A stretch of 64,000 nt of DNA from CAUPWF01 sp036656615 (GCA_036656615.1 JAVXHY010000001.1:186001-250000), one strand, 5' to 3'; positions 24,555 to 35,400 are shown, counted from the stretch's first letter. Made by a program: numbers and translations. The notes: a model not told the origin generated them from the letters alone.

Positions 24555-27152
24555 CTATACCCTTTCATCCTTTTTTAATAGATAGGAATATGTCGTGCTA
24601 ACTATATCAATTACTGCTGCAATCTCCTTTGGAAGATTTTCTTCGATCTCCTTCTTTGACCATAGCATCGTCTCTTTATGGTATCTGACTTTATAGCTTT
24701 GTGAATTCCAATTATGTATCATAAATCCATCATTCTCACTTTGATTCATATCTTCTTCACAATCAAATAATGTAAATTTATCCAAATATGGAGCCCCTTC
24801 ATATGGGCAAAAGCTTTTACAATTTCCACACCCATTGCACATACGATCCACATGAATAATTTGATGTTGTTCCATACCCGGAACTGCAATGACTATATTG
24901 GCACGGTTGGGACAAACTTCTGCACACACTTCACAAATATCAGCACAATGTAAACATCTGTTATCTGCGTCCTGATGAATGTTTCTTGTTTCTAGCACAC
25001 CTCGTTTGTCATAAATATCTGTCATTTCTTTTACGGACTTTACGGTCTTTACGAACTTTTCTGCTTTTTCTGCTTTCCTCTTCTGTTGTTTTCTATTTCT
25101 TAGAAGAATTTCTTCTGCCACCAAGCTTGCATCACGTATGGATTCCACTACCGAAGATGGTCCTTGTAATAAATCACCAATCCGATACACCTCCGGCTGA
25201 TTTATATGAGAGAAGATGCTCTCTTGCCTTTTCAATGGTGCTTCCATCCGATACACACCCGTTGCAATGATAATATAAGAATATCCTTTTGCTTTTAAGC
25301 TCTGTATATCCTCCACCTTTGTGCACATTTCAAATTCCACATATGGGCAAACCGTCTTTATAAATTCAATATCTCTGTCAATTACTTCCTCACAAATCTC
25401 AGAACTTGGCACTGCAAATCGCACGGCGCCGCCAAGTTGCTCCCTTTGTTCAAACACGGTTGCTTTCATCCCTCCACGAGCTATAAAATAAGCTGCCGAC
25501 AAACCTGCCGGACCTCCGCCAATAATCCCAACCTTTTCTTCAAAAGATAGAGGAACCGGCTGTATGGATGCAATCAATTCCTGCATTCCATATTGTGCAG
25601 CCTTTAATTTTGCCTCCCTTATTTCTATTGGACTTTCATAGTAATTTCTCATACACTGATTCATACAATAATGATAGCAAATGGTTCCCGTAATAAAGGG
25701 TAATGGATTGCTCTTCGTAATAATTTCCAAGGCTTCTTTATACTTTTTCTGCTTTACAAGTTCCATATATGCCGTCACTTCTTGATGAATGGGACATTCT
25801 TGTTCACAAGGTGCAATAAAGCAATCGAAAAGCGGAGCCGTTCTATGTATTTTCTTAAACGGACCTTTTTGTTTGTTTTTTCTGTAATATGGGTTGGTAC
25901 GTATCAATTCTGCTGTGCAAATCATTTCCTGAGCATCTATCTCCCGCTTTGTTTTTGGCAGTATTTCTGCTACTTTAGCTAATTGAGTAAGGCGTTCATA
26001 ACCTCCTGGTTTTAGCAATGTTGTAGCAACTGTGACCGGATAGATTCCTAATGTGATAAGCTCCTTGATATTATAACGATCAACTCCACCTGAAAAAGAA
26101 ATCAAAATCTTTCCTTTCAACTCGTCTGCAATTCTCCCAGCTAATGTATATGCCAGTATAAACAAAGGTTTCCCTGACATATACATTTCATTTCCCGGTA
26201 ATTCACCGTGCTTAATTCTGACTGGGAATGTATTCGTAAGCTTTATACCAAATTCCACATTCTGACTGATTCCAACATCCATTAATCGCTGCAGCATAGA
26301 GATAGCAGTATCATACTGCAAATCATGCAGAAAATGGTAAGAATCAAAAGAAAGATGTCCATATCCCATATCATCCATGGCTTTTCTTACAAACTCGTAA
26401 CCTAGTAAAGTTGGATTGCATTTTATAAACGTATGCAGCCCTTTTACCCTCATTAAATATACAGCAATTTCTTCAATTTCTTCTGCAGGACATCCATGAA
26501 GTGTAGACAGGGTAATGGAATTACTTATGTAAGGGGATATCCGTTCCACATCCTCTTTTGTAATATGTTCAAAATCCGTGATATGATGCAAAAAATACTG
26601 ACAACAATGCTTAAATTCTTCCGTTTCAGAGGCATCCTTTAATGATTCTATAAAATCATCCATCTTTTTTGTCTGAATTCCTTTTAAATCATAGCCTACA
26701 CTCATACTAAATTGAAATCCATCCATACTTCCCAAGTCTAATTCTTTTGCCATAATATGCATCATAAACCAGGCTTTAATATATTCATTTCTAGCTTCTT
26801 CTACGTATAATTCCGTTGACCATTCTACATTATAGCCTTCATCTGCCGCTTCAATGCATGGCTTAGGAACACAGTCCGACAGCGATAATCCGTCTAATTC
26901 CTGAACCGTTTTCAACTCAAAGAATCTTCCTCCCGCATAATAGGAAGCAATTAAATTCTGAGCCAGCTGTGTATGTGGTCCAGCTGCAGGTCCGATAGGT
27001 GTCTCTAACTTTCTGCCTAGAAACGTCCTTTCATTCCCTTCCTTCGAGTGGTAGGAATGATGGACTCCAAAAACAGTTCCACTCTCTTTATATTCTCGAA
27101 AAATCCACTCTGCTAATTGTTCAATTGGCATAGGCATCATTCTTATATTCAT
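24555..27152 (-). CDS. ygfK: YgfK-type oxidoreductase (putative selenate reductase family), lacking the NAD(P)-binding domain
   Basis: A multi-domain iron-sulfur flavoprotein of 865 residues; family members are about 1000. Order: dihydropyrimidine-dehydrogenase-like FMN barrel (about 1-420; GPAAGPHTQLAQN, TLHGCPAEEIEE); GltD-like [4Fe-4S] region (CIAPCEQECP ... CYHYCMNQCMR, about 445-500); FAD fold (VGIIGGGPAGLSAAYFIARGG, about 540); C-terminal ferredoxin (CEVCAEVCP, CNGCGNCKSFCP, about 740-790). After YIIIATGVYRMEAP the protein jumps to EVYRIGDLLQGPSSVV. The second Rossmann fold (GGGN-type NAD(P) site, about 170 residues) that family members carry there is missing, with the frame intact. It is the second gene of the ssnA operon (AGGAGG before the ATG). 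Family membership is firm; the reaction is not established. Confidence 0.92.
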   Translation of the reverse strand: MNIRMMPMPIEQLAEWIFREYKESGTVFGVHHSYHSKEGNERTFLGRKLETPIGPAAGPHTQLAQNLIASYYAGGRFFELKTVQELDGLSLSDCVPKPCIEAADEGYNVEWSTELYVEEARNEYIKAWFMMHIMAKELDLGSMDGFQFSMSVGYDLKGIQTKKMDDFIESLKDASETEEFKHCCQYFLHHITDFEHITKEDVERISPYISNSITLSTLHGCPAEEIEEIAVYLMRVKGLHTFIKCNPTLLGYEFVRKAMDDMGYGHLSFDSYHFLHDLQYDTAISMLQRLMDVGISQNVEFGIKLTNTFPVRIKHGELPGNEMYMSGKPLFILAYTLAGRIADELKGKILISFSGGVDRYNIKELITLGIYPVTVATTLLKPGGYERLTQLAKVAEILPKTKREIDAQEMICTAELIRTNPYYRKNKQKGPFKKIHRTAPLFDCFIAPCEQECPIHQEVTAYMELVKQKKYKEALEIITKSNPLPFITGTICYHYCMNQCMRNYYESPIEIREAKLKAAQYGMQELIASIQPVPLSFEEKVGIIGGGPAGLSAAYFIARGGMKATVFEQREQLGGAVRFAVPSSEICEEVIDRDIEFIKTVCPYVEFEMCTKVEDIQSLKAKGYSYIIIATGVYRMEAPLKRQESIFSHINQPEVYRIGDLLQGPSSVVESIRDASLVAEEILLRNRKQQKRKAEKAEKFVKTVKSVKEMTDIYDKRGVLETRNIHQDADNRCLHCADICEVCAEVCPNRANIVIAVPGMEQHQIIHVDRMCNGCGNCKSFCPYEGAPYLDKFTLFDCEEDMNQSENDGFMIHNWNSQSYKVRYHKETMLWSKKEIEENLPKEIAAVIDIVSTTYSYLLKKDERV

Positions 27153-27182
27153 AATAACCTCCTGCTAATAATATATAGCGTA

Positions 27183-28517
27183 CTATCTGTTATTTATTGA
27201 ATTTTCAAGTTTTTCAGACTCTTTTCGACATTCTTTTATTATTTTTTCTTCATCAACATTCAATAGTATCCTATCTTTCATCAATATCTTTCCATTTGCA
27301 ATTGTTGTTACTACACATCTTCCTGTCATGCCAAACAGAATATGGCTATTTATATTTTCTGCATGCATTGGGGTGGGCGGATAATAATCTGTAATAATTA
27401 CATCTCCTGCTGCGCCTTCTTCCAAGACTCCTAAAGGTTTATCAAAATAACGATTTGCAATTTTCGCGTTTCCATTGAACAGCATTTCCGGTACTTCACT
27501 CCATGCTGCATTTGCATCCTGTAACTGATATTTATGTAAAAGATTCGCCACTTTATAAGATTCTATCATATCATGGGTATAACCATCTGTACCAAGCCCC
27601 GTCAGTACCCCTTGATGTACGATATCCATAGCAGCAGGATATCCACACGCATTTCCCATATTAGATTCCGGATTATGCACGACCATAGTATCTGTTTCTT
27701 TTAGACACTCTATTTCCCTATGATTGATATAGGTGCAATGTGCTGCTAATGTGTTACTTCCTAATATATTCCAATCCATTAATCGCTCCACCACTCGTTT
27801 ACCATAAACATCCAAGCAGTGACTGAGATCTTCTTTGCCTTCTGCAACATGAATATGATAACCTGCTTTTCCTGGCTTATGCATTGCACACAATTCCATC
27901 GTTTCATCCGAAATCGTAAAAGAAGCATGCATTCCCATCATTGCTGCCACCATATCATCCTTTAACCGGAGTGTATGCTCTATAAACCGTTCGTTTTCCA
28001 GCACTGCCTCCTTGGCTTTTTCTTTTCCATCCCTGTCAGAGACTTCATAACACAGACAAACACGAATTCCCACTTTTTTTGCCGCTTCTTCGATTGTAAA
28101 AAGAGAGTCTGTAATCGCACCATAGCTTGCATGATGGTCGAACACTGTAGTGACTCCGTTTTTGACGGCTTCTATGTAAGTTGCCATAGCACTGAGTCGA
28201 ATTCCTTCCAGTGTTAAATGTCGATCTATGTTCCACCACATTCCATCAAGTATATCCAAAAATCCTTGTGGATGGTAACCTTTCACGGACAGTCCTCTTG
28301 CCAATGCACTATAACCATGTTCATGTGTATTGATAAATGCAGGCATAATCACACATCCTTTGGCATCTATATATGTTGCATCTGGGTGTTTTTTTCTGAT
28401 CTCCTGATCACTGGTGACCTTGGTAATAATGGTTCCATCAATTACAACTGCACCCTGTTTTAAAAATGGGTTCTGTGGATTTCTTGTAACTACCATTCCA
28501 TTCCCAATAATCAACAT
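27183..28517 (-). CDS. ssnA: SsnA-type putative aminohydrolase/chlorohydrolase
   Basis: Amidohydrolase-superfamily enzyme of 444 residues, the usual SsnA length. Metal motif NTHEHGYSALARG is near 60-72. Further metal or catalytic residues lie in MGMHASFTIS, YHIHVAEG, AAHCTYIN and LGTDGYTHDM. SsnA is consistently found with ygfK, xdhD and dpaL in selenium-linked purine catabolism and probably deaminates or hydrolyses a purine-derived ring. First gene of the leftward operon (promoter 28576-28604), 30 bases before ygfK. The ATG at 28517 is chosen because AGGAGG lies 11 bases upstream; a GTG at 28529 would overlap that site. Confidence 0.93.
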   Translation of the reverse strand: MLIIGNGMVVTRNPQNPFLKQGAVVIDGTIITKVTSDQEIRKKHPDATYIDAKGCVIMPAFINTHEHGYSALARGLSVKGYHPQGFLDILDGMWWNIDRHLTLEGIRLSAMATYIEAVKNGVTTVFDHHASYGAITDSLFTIEEAAKKVGIRVCLCYEVSDRDGKEKAKEAVLENERFIEHTLRLKDDMVAAMMGMHASFTISDETMELCAMHKPGKAGYHIHVAEGKEDLSHCLDVYGKRVVERLMDWNILGSNTLAAHCTYINHREIECLKETDTMVVHNPESNMGNACGYPAAMDIVHQGVLTGLGTDGYTHDMIESYKVANLLHKYQLQDANAAWSEVPEMLFNGNAKIANRYFDKPLGVLEEGAAGDVIITDYYPPTPMHAENINSHILFGMTGRCVVTTIANGKILMKDRILLNVDEEKIIKECRKESEKLENSINNR

Positions 28518-28575
28518 AATTTCTCTCACCTCCTATTTCAAATGCTTTCCGTTATATGTATGATTGATTTTCTAT

Positions 28576-28604
28576 ATTTTACATCCATATTTTTTAAATG
28601 TCAA
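28576..28604 (-). promoter_or_regulatory. Promoter of the ssnA-ygfK-xdhD-hyuA operon
   Basis: Minus strand: TTGACA, 17 bases, TAAAAT, with about 50 bases to the ssnA start. It lies in the 178-base divergent region shared with dpaL. I could not identify a confident promoter for dpaL or a clear operator. Confidence 0.65.
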
Positions 28605-28695
28605 ACATAGACTCTTCATTTTCAATATGATATGATGTGATAAAAGCATGTCATTGAAACTATTTTATATGCCATCATAAAGGAGGTAATGTCAA

Positions 28696-29904
28696 TTGGA
28701 GAATATCAAATGGGTTGCAAATACACTGCCCAAAACAACAGATCATAATCTAGCCCTTCTCTCGACTGCCAATGCCAAGAAGGTAAGAGCATTTCACGAA
28801 AGCTTCCCTCAGTACCGCAAGACACCACTGGTCAATCTAAAACAATTAGCGAACCATCTAGGACTCCAACAGATCTTTGTCAAAGATGAATCCTATCGTT
28901 TCGGACTAAATGCGTTCAAAGTACTTGGTGGTTCTTATGCCATGGCAAAGTATATTGCAAATGCAATTAAGAAAGATATCTCAGAGCTGCCTTATGCGGT
29001 TCTTACTTCTGATGCAGTAAGAACCGCATTTGGACAAGCTACCTTTTTCACGGCAACGGATGGCAATCATGGTCGGGGTGTAGCTTGGGCCGCAAATAAG
29101 CTGAATCAGAAATGTGTCATTTATATGCCAATCGGAACCACGCAAACAAGACTTGATCATATTTTAAATGAACACGCCACTGCAACAATCGAAAACTTAA
29201 ATTATGACGATTGTGTCCGCAAAGCCAACGCCAGTGCCAAAGCTGCTGAGAATGGCATTATGATACAAGATACCGCCTGGGAAGGTTATGAAGAAATCCC
29301 CACTTGGATTATGCAAGGCTATGGAACCATGGCTTACGAAGCGGAAGAACAGCTAGCCGCTGCTTATTGTGAACGTCCCACCCATATTTTTATTCAAGCC
29401 GGTGTTGGTTCTCTAGCTGGTGCAGTACAAGGATACTTTGCTAACCGTTACAAGGGAAATGAACCTATGGTTGTAGTTGTAGAAGCCCAGGCTGCAGATT
29501 GTCTATATCAGAGTGCATGTGCCAAAGATGGATCCATTCGCAAGGTGGGTGGAGATATGCTGACTCTGATGAATGGGCTTGCTTGCGGAGAACCCAGTAC
29601 TATTTCTTGGGATATTCTCAGAAATCACGTGCATACCTTTGTCTCTGTACCCGATTGGGTAACTGCCACCGGAATGAGGGTATTAGCTGCTCCAATGAAA
29701 GGAGATACTCCTATCACTTCTGGAGAATCAGGCGCTGTAACCATGGGGCTTCTATATCACCTCATGACACAGGATGATTGCAAAGAACTTCGTGAACATT
29801 TACAATTAACCCTCCAGTCAAAAGTTCTTCTATTTTCCACAGAGGGAGACACTGACCCCCAGCGTTATCAATCCATTGTTTGGGATGGTGCAAACCAATT
29901 ATAA
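28696..29904 (+). CDS. dpaL: 2,3-diaminopropionate ammonia-lyase (YgeX/DpaL)
   Basis: PLP enzyme converting 2,3-diaminopropionate to pyruvate and two ammonia. 402 residues, the normal size. The PLP lysine lies in RFGLNAFKVLGGSYA (about 78). Other motifs are TATDGNHGRGVAWAA, the glycine-rich loop AGVGSLAGA, and STEGDTDP near the C-terminus. The start is a TTG at 28696, supported by AGGAGG nine bases upstream; the nearby ATG at 28689 is out of frame. First of three tightly spaced genes with ygeY and ygeW, divergent from ssnA. In the uric-acid pathway of anaerobes this enzyme is required, feeding pyruvate and ammonia into fermentation. Confidence 0.95.
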   Translation: MENIKWVANTLPKTTDHNLALLSTANAKKVRAFHESFPQYRKTPLVNLKQLANHLGLQQIFVKDESYRFGLNAFKVLGGSYAMAKYIANAIKKDISELPYAVLTSDAVRTAFGQATFFTATDGNHGRGVAWAANKLNQKCVIYMPIGTTQTRLDHILNEHATATIENLNYDDCVRKANASAKAAENGIMIQDTAWEGYEEIPTWIMQGYGTMAYEAEEQLAAAYCERPTHIFIQAGVGSLAGAVQGYFANRYKGNEPMVVVVEAQAADCLYQSACAKDGSIRKVGGDMLTLMNGLACGEPSTISWDILRNHVHTFVSVPDWVTATGMRVLAAPMKGDTPITSGESGAVTMGLLYHLMTQDDCKELREHLQLTLQSKVLLFSTEGDTDPQRYQSIVWDGANQL

Positions 29905-29922
29905 TCAAAAGGAGGCGGAAAG

Positions 29923-31173
29923 ATGGATTTTAACAGTATAAAAGAAGCATCCAATAAGTATGAAAAAGATATGACCTGTTTCCTGAGAGATCTTGTTCGA
30001 TTTCCAGGTGAGAGTACCAAAGAAAAAGATCGCATCAACCGTATAGCAACGGAAATGAAGAAACTCGATTTCGACAAAGTGGAAATTGACCCTCAGGGGA
30101 ATGTACTGGGATATATGGGGGTGGGCAAAAGAATCATTGCCTACGATGCACATATTGATTCCGTTGGAATCGGAAATAGAGCCAACTGGGACTTCGATCC
30201 CTATGAAGGATTTGAATCCGACACAGAAATTGGCGGGCGTGGAACTTCCGATCAGCTTGGTGGAATTGTATCTGCTGTATATGGTGCTAGAATTATGAAA
30301 GATCTTGACTTATTAAATGATCAGGAAACCATACTAGTTACCGGGACTGTTCTAGAGGAAGATTGCGACGGACTTTGCTGGCAATACATTATAAATGAAG
30401 ATAAAGTAAAACCCGAGTTTGTGGTGATTACCGAACCAACCGATGGCAATATCTACCGCGGACACAGAGGACGAATGGAGATACGCGTGGATGTAAGCGG
30501 AGTATCCTGCCATGGTTCTGCACCAGAACGAGGAGACAATGCAATTTATAAAATGGCAGATATACTCCAGGATGTACGTGATCTTAATCCCCGACTTTCT
30601 GTCGATCCATTCTTGGGAAAGGGAACCATTACTGTTTCTGAAATCTTCTACTCCTCTCCTTCTCGCTGTGCGGTAGCAGATGGATGCTCTATTTCTTTGG
30701 ATCGACGTCTTACAGACGGTGAAACCTACGAAAGTGCATTACAAGAAGTAGAAAATCTTGAAATGGTGAAAAAATATAATGCCCGGGTAAGTATGTACCA
30801 ATACACAAGACCCAGCTACACCGGCTTGGTATATACGACTGATTGTTATTTCCCCACATGGGTCATTCCAAAAGACCATAAAGCCACGCAAGCCGTCATA
30901 CGTTCTTATGAGGAAATGTATGGGATCCCCGTAGTTGACAAATGGACCTTTTCTACCAATGGTGTATCCATCATGGGGCGCTATGGAATCCCTTGCATCG
31001 GCTTTGGTCCTGGGAAAGAAGCACAGGCCCACGCGCCCAATGAACGAACCTGGAAAGCAGACTTAGTAAAGTGTGCTGCTGTTTATGCCGCTATTCCCTC
31101 TCTCTACTTCACTGATTACGAAAAATCTCAACATAAAATTTCAGATCATCATTGCGAACAGGAGGACCTATGA
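29923..31173 (+). CDS. ygeY: YgeY-type zinc peptidase/deacetylase
   Basis: M20-family zinc hydrolase of 416 residues, assigned to the 'selenium metabolism hydrolase' YgeY group. Metal-site motifs: AYDAHIDSVGIG (His/Asp), RGTSDQLGGIVSAVYGA, LEEDCDGLCW (general base Glu) and EPTDGNIYRGHRGRMEI. The lid domain has CHGSAPERGDNAI. It probably splits an amide bond in a ureido or N-carbamoyl intermediate, but that is inference from neighbours. It starts 18 bases after dpaL with AAAGGAGGCGG, and its TGA overlaps the ygeW ATG. Confidence 0.93.
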   Translation: MDFNSIKEASNKYEKDMTCFLRDLVRFPGESTKEKDRINRIATEMKKLDFDKVEIDPQGNVLGYMGVGKRIIAYDAHIDSVGIGNRANWDFDPYEGFESDTEIGGRGTSDQLGGIVSAVYGARIMKDLDLLNDQETILVTGTVLEEDCDGLCWQYIINEDKVKPEFVVITEPTDGNIYRGHRGRMEIRVDVSGVSCHGSAPERGDNAIYKMADILQDVRDLNPRLSVDPFLGKGTITVSEIFYSSPSRCAVADGCSISLDRRLTDGETYESALQEVENLEMVKKYNARVSMYQYTRPSYTGLVYTTDCYFPTWVIPKDHKATQAVIRSYEEMYGIPVVDKWTFSTNGVSIMGRYGIPCIGFGPGKEAQAHAPNERTWKADLVKCAAVYAAIPSLYFTDYEKSQHKISDHHCEQEDL

Positions 31174-32363
31174 AAATTCTACAAGACTATATAGATCAAT
31201 TAAATTCCTTAGATTTCCATTCTATGTATCAAAATGATTTTTTTCTTACTTGGGAAAAAACAATGGACGAATTAAAAGCCGTATTTACCATGGCCGATGC
31301 ACTTCGCTTTATGAGAACGCAAAATATCTCTACCAAAGTATTTGAAAGCGGCTTAGGAATTTCATTATTCCGCGATCATTCCACACGCACTAGATTCTCT
31401 TTTGCTTCCGCCTGTAATTTATTAGGCTTAACTGTACAGGATTTGGATGAAGGGAAATCCCAGGCTGCACATGGGGAAACAGTTCGGGAAACAGCTAATA
31501 TGATTTCCTTTATGGCAGAGGTCATTGGTATTCGAGATGATATGTATATCGGCAAAGGAAATCATTATATGCACCAGGTAGCCCGCTCTGTAAAACAAGG
31601 TTATCATGATGGAATATTAGAACAATGCCCAACACTGGTGAACTTACAATGCGATATGGATCATCCCACTCAATGCATGGCAGACATGCTGCATATGATT
31701 CACGAATTTGGAGGATTGGACCAATTAAGAGGGAAAAAACTTGCCATGACATGGGCTTATTCTCCTTCTTATGGCAAACCATTATCTGTACCACAAGGTG
31801 TGATTGGACTAATGACACGTATGGGAATGGATGTTGTATTGGCACATCCCAAAGGCTATGAAGTTATGCCAGAAATAGAACAAATTGCTAGACAAAATGC
31901 TCTAGAATCAGGTGGAACATTTCACCAAACAAATCACATGGAAGAGGCTTTTCAAAATGCGGATATTGTATACCCCAAAAGCTGGGCACCCTTTGCAGCC
32001 ATGGAAAAACGTACCGCTTTATATGCAGAAAATAATACCACCAAAATCCAGCAGTTAGAGCAAGAGCTTCTAAAACAGAATGCCACTCATAAGGATTGGA
32101 CTTGTTCCGAGCATATCATGGCCTCAACAAAAAACAGCAGCGCACTTTACCTTCATTGTCTTCCAGCCGACATTACAGGTGTAAGCTGCAAACAGGGAGA
32201 AGTAGATTCCTCCGTATTCGAAAGACATCGTACTTCCCTCTATAAAGAAGCAAGTTATAAGCCTTATATTATAGCTGCTATGATTTTCTTAAGCAGATTT
32301 GCAGATCCAGCTGCCATATTACAAAATCGAAACCAACAACATATACCAAGAATATTAAAATAA
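31170..32363 (+). CDS. ygeW: Knotted carbamoyltransferase YgeW
   Basis: Aspartate/ornithine carbamoyltransferase-family protein of 397 residues. The carbamoyl-phosphate loop is RDHSTRTRFSFASA (about 70). Then come DMDHPTQCMADMLHMIHEFGG, the second-domain nucleotide-like fold (KLAMTWAYSPSYGKP) and LHCLPADITGVS. It corresponds to the YgeW group with a C-terminal knot and unknown natural acceptor. Running backwards it could release carbamoyl phosphate from a ureido compound and so yield ATP. The ATG at 31170 overlaps the ygeY stop and has CAGGAGGACCT upstream; an upstream start at 31152 adds six residues and is less likely. A terminator follows the stop directly. Confidence 0.94.
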   Translation: MKILQDYIDQLNSLDFHSMYQNDFFLTWEKTMDELKAVFTMADALRFMRTQNISTKVFESGLGISLFRDHSTRTRFSFASACNLLGLTVQDLDEGKSQAAHGETVRETANMISFMAEVIGIRDDMYIGKGNHYMHQVARSVKQGYHDGILEQCPTLVNLQCDMDHPTQCMADMLHMIHEFGGLDQLRGKKLAMTWAYSPSYGKPLSVPQGVIGLMTRMGMDVVLAHPKGYEVMPEIEQIARQNALESGGTFHQTNHMEEAFQNADIVYPKSWAPFAAMEKRTALYAENNTTKIQQLEQELLKQNATHKDWTCSEHIMASTKNSSALYLHCLPADITGVSCKQGEVDSSVFERHRTSLYKEASYKPYIIAAMIFLSRFADPAAILQNRNQQHIPRILK

Positions 32364-32393
32364 AAAACCCCGCTGCTTGCAGCGGGGTTTTTG
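32364..32393. terminator. Bidirectional terminator between ygeW and nifJ
   Basis: AAAAACCCCGCTG and CAGCGGGGTTTTT form a perfect GC-rich stem with a 4-base loop and A/T runs on both sides. It serves the convergent ygeW and nifJ genes. Confidence 0.93.
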
Positions 32394-32438
32394 ACTTGTG
32401 ATCATTCATCAAACTTTCATGACTCCAAATTCATATTT

Positions 32439-35400
32439 CTATGCTTCTTCATCACTTCCATAAAGTGTGATTAATTTATTCAAATATGCATATCTTTCTT
32501 TTGCAGATTCTTCTGATTTTGTAAATAGCATTTCTGCTCTTTCTGGATTCATTCTTGCAAGTGCATTGTAACGAACTTCTCCATTTAAGAAATCTTTATA
32601 ACTTTCTGTAGGTGCTTTACTATCAAGACTAAATGCAGCTTTTCCTTCTGCCTTTAATGCTGGATTGTAACGGAAGTTATGCCAATATCCTGCTTTTACT
32701 GCATTTTCTTCTTCTGTCTGAGCTTTGCTCATACCAATCTTAATACCGTGATTGATACATGGAGCATAGGCAATAATCAGTGATGGTCCTTCATAAGCTT
32801 CTGCTTCTGCAATTGCCTTCACTGTTTGGTTGTAATCTGCGCCCATAGCAATTTGTGCTACGTATACATAACCATAACTCATTGCAATACTTGCCATATC
32901 TTTCTTCTTTACTTCCTTACCAGCTGCTGCAAATTGTGCAATTGCTCCGGTTGGTGTAGATTTAGAAGACTGTCCACCTGTATTAGAGTAAACTTCTGTA
33001 TCAAATACCATAATATTAATGTCTTGTCCACTAGCCAATACGTGGTCAACACCACCAAATCCAATATCATAAGCCCATCCATCTCCACCAAAGATCCATT
33101 GAGATTTTTTAGCTAAGAAGTCTTTATCATTTAATAATTTTGTTTTAACTTCGCTTTCTCCTGATGCTGCTTCCAAAGCTGCAACTAACTGGTCTGTTGC
33201 TGCTCCGTTTGTTGCTCCACAAGTAAAAGTATCAAGGTAAGTTTTTGCTGCTTCAACAACTGCTGCATCTTTTCCATTTTCTATTAAATATTCAACTTTT
33301 TTCTTTAAGTTACTTCTTAATGCTTTTTGAGCCAGTAACATACCGAATCCAAATTCTGCATTATCTTCAAATAAGGAGTTAGCCCAAGCTGGTCCTTTTC
33401 CTTCAGGAGTAGAAGTATATGGTGTAGATGGTGAAGAGTTGCCCCAAATTGAAGAACACCCTGTTGCATTTGCAATGTACATTCTATCACCAAATAATTG
33501 TGTAATTAATTTTGCATAAGGAGTTTCTCCACATCCTGCACAAGCTCCTGAGAATTCAAGAAGAGGTTGTTTGAACTGGCTTCCCTTTACAGTTGTTTCT
33601 TTGAATTTTGCTACCACTTCAGGTTTCACAGCAAGTTCTCTACCAAAATCAAAGAATTCTTGTTTTCCAACATTTGCTTCCATATTTTCGAGAACAAGTG
33701 CTTTTTCACCTTTTTTACCAGGACATACATTTGCACAAGATCCACATCCAGTACAATCATATGCAGATACTGTCATTGTGAATTTCAACTCTGGCATACC
33801 AACCATATCAATGGTCTCTAAACCTGCTGGAGCTTTTGCTACTTCTTCTGCTGTAAGTGCTACTGGACGAATAACTCCGTGTGGGCAAACATATGCACAG
33901 CGGTTACATTGAATACAATTTTCTGCTTTCCAAACTGGAATATCTACAGCAATTCCACGTTTTTCAAATGCAGAAGTTCCAGATGGTGTAGAACCATCTA
34001 CATAATCTACAAATGCAGATACTGGAAGAGAATTACCTTCTTGTGCATTTACTTTTGTTTGAATATTTTTAACAAATGTTACAGAGTCTGCTTTACCAGC
34101 TTTGATTTCACGAGTAAATAATCCATCATCTGTTGCATTTTTCCAATTTTCAGGTACTGTAATTTCAACGATTTGTTTTGCTCCAGCATCAATTGCATCA
34201 TAGTTCATTTGAACAATTTTATCACCCTTTTTACCATAAGATGCTTTTGCAGCTTTTTTCATTAGTTCCTTTGCTTTTTCAGCTGGAATAATGTTAGCCA
34301 ATTCAAAGAAAGCTGATTGAAGAACCGTGTTGATACGTCCACCAAGACCAATTTCTTTACCGATTTTGATACCGTCGATTACATAGAATTTGATGTTATG
34401 GCTTGCAATATATTCTTTTACCTGTCCAGGTAAGTGATGTTCAATTCCTGCCATATCCCAAGGACAGTTCAATAAGAAGGTTCCGCCATCTACTAAGTCT
34501 TGAACCATGTTATATTTATTGATATAAGATGGATTGTGACAAGCAACAAAATTTGCCTGGCGAATCAAGTATGTTGATTTAATTGGTGTATGACCAAAAC
34601 GCAAGTGAGAAATTGTGATACCACCTGATTTTTTAGAGTCATAATCAAAATATGCCTGTGCATACATGTCTGTGTTATCACCGATGATCTTAATGGAGTT
34701 CTTGTTAGCTCCAACGGTTCCATCAGCTCCTAATCCCCAGAATTTACAATTAATGGTTCCCTTTGGTGTCGTTGCAAGTGGTTTGCCCATTGGTAAAGAA
34801 AGATTTGTAACATCATCTATGATACCCATGGTAAATCTTTTCTTGTCTGTATTGTTATAAACTGCTACGATTTGTGCAGGTGTTGTATCTTTTGATCCCA
34901 ATCCATAACGTCCTGTGAAAATTGGTGTCTGATCGAATTTTGTTCCCTTTAATGCTGCTACAACGTCTAAGTATAATGGCTCACCCATAGCGCCTGGTTC
35001 TTTTGTTCTATCTAATACAGAGATTTGTTTTACGCTGTCAGGAATAGCATTTACAAGTGCTTCTGCACAGAATGGTCTGTAAAGACGTACTTTCACAACA
35101 CCAACTTTTTCTCCTGCTGCTACCATGTAATCAATTGTTTCATCGATGGTATCGCATACAGAACCCATAGCTATAATTACTTTTGTAGCATCAGCTGCTC
35201 CATAATAGTTAAATAATTTATAATCCGTACCAATTTTAGCATTTACCTTGTCCATATAGTTTTGAACAATTGCTGGCATAGCCTCATAGTATGGATTACA
35301 AGCTTCTCTTGCCTGGAAGAAAATATCAGGATTCTGAGCAGATCCACGTTGGCAAGGATGATTTGGATTCAATGCATGTTTACGGAAAGCATCTACTGCA

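Noticed and set aside
21970..27152. Selenocysteine codons in the selenium-linked genes xdhD and ygfK
   Set aside because: Both frames are continuous without in-frame TGA; selenium in this family is a labile cofactor, not selenocysteine.
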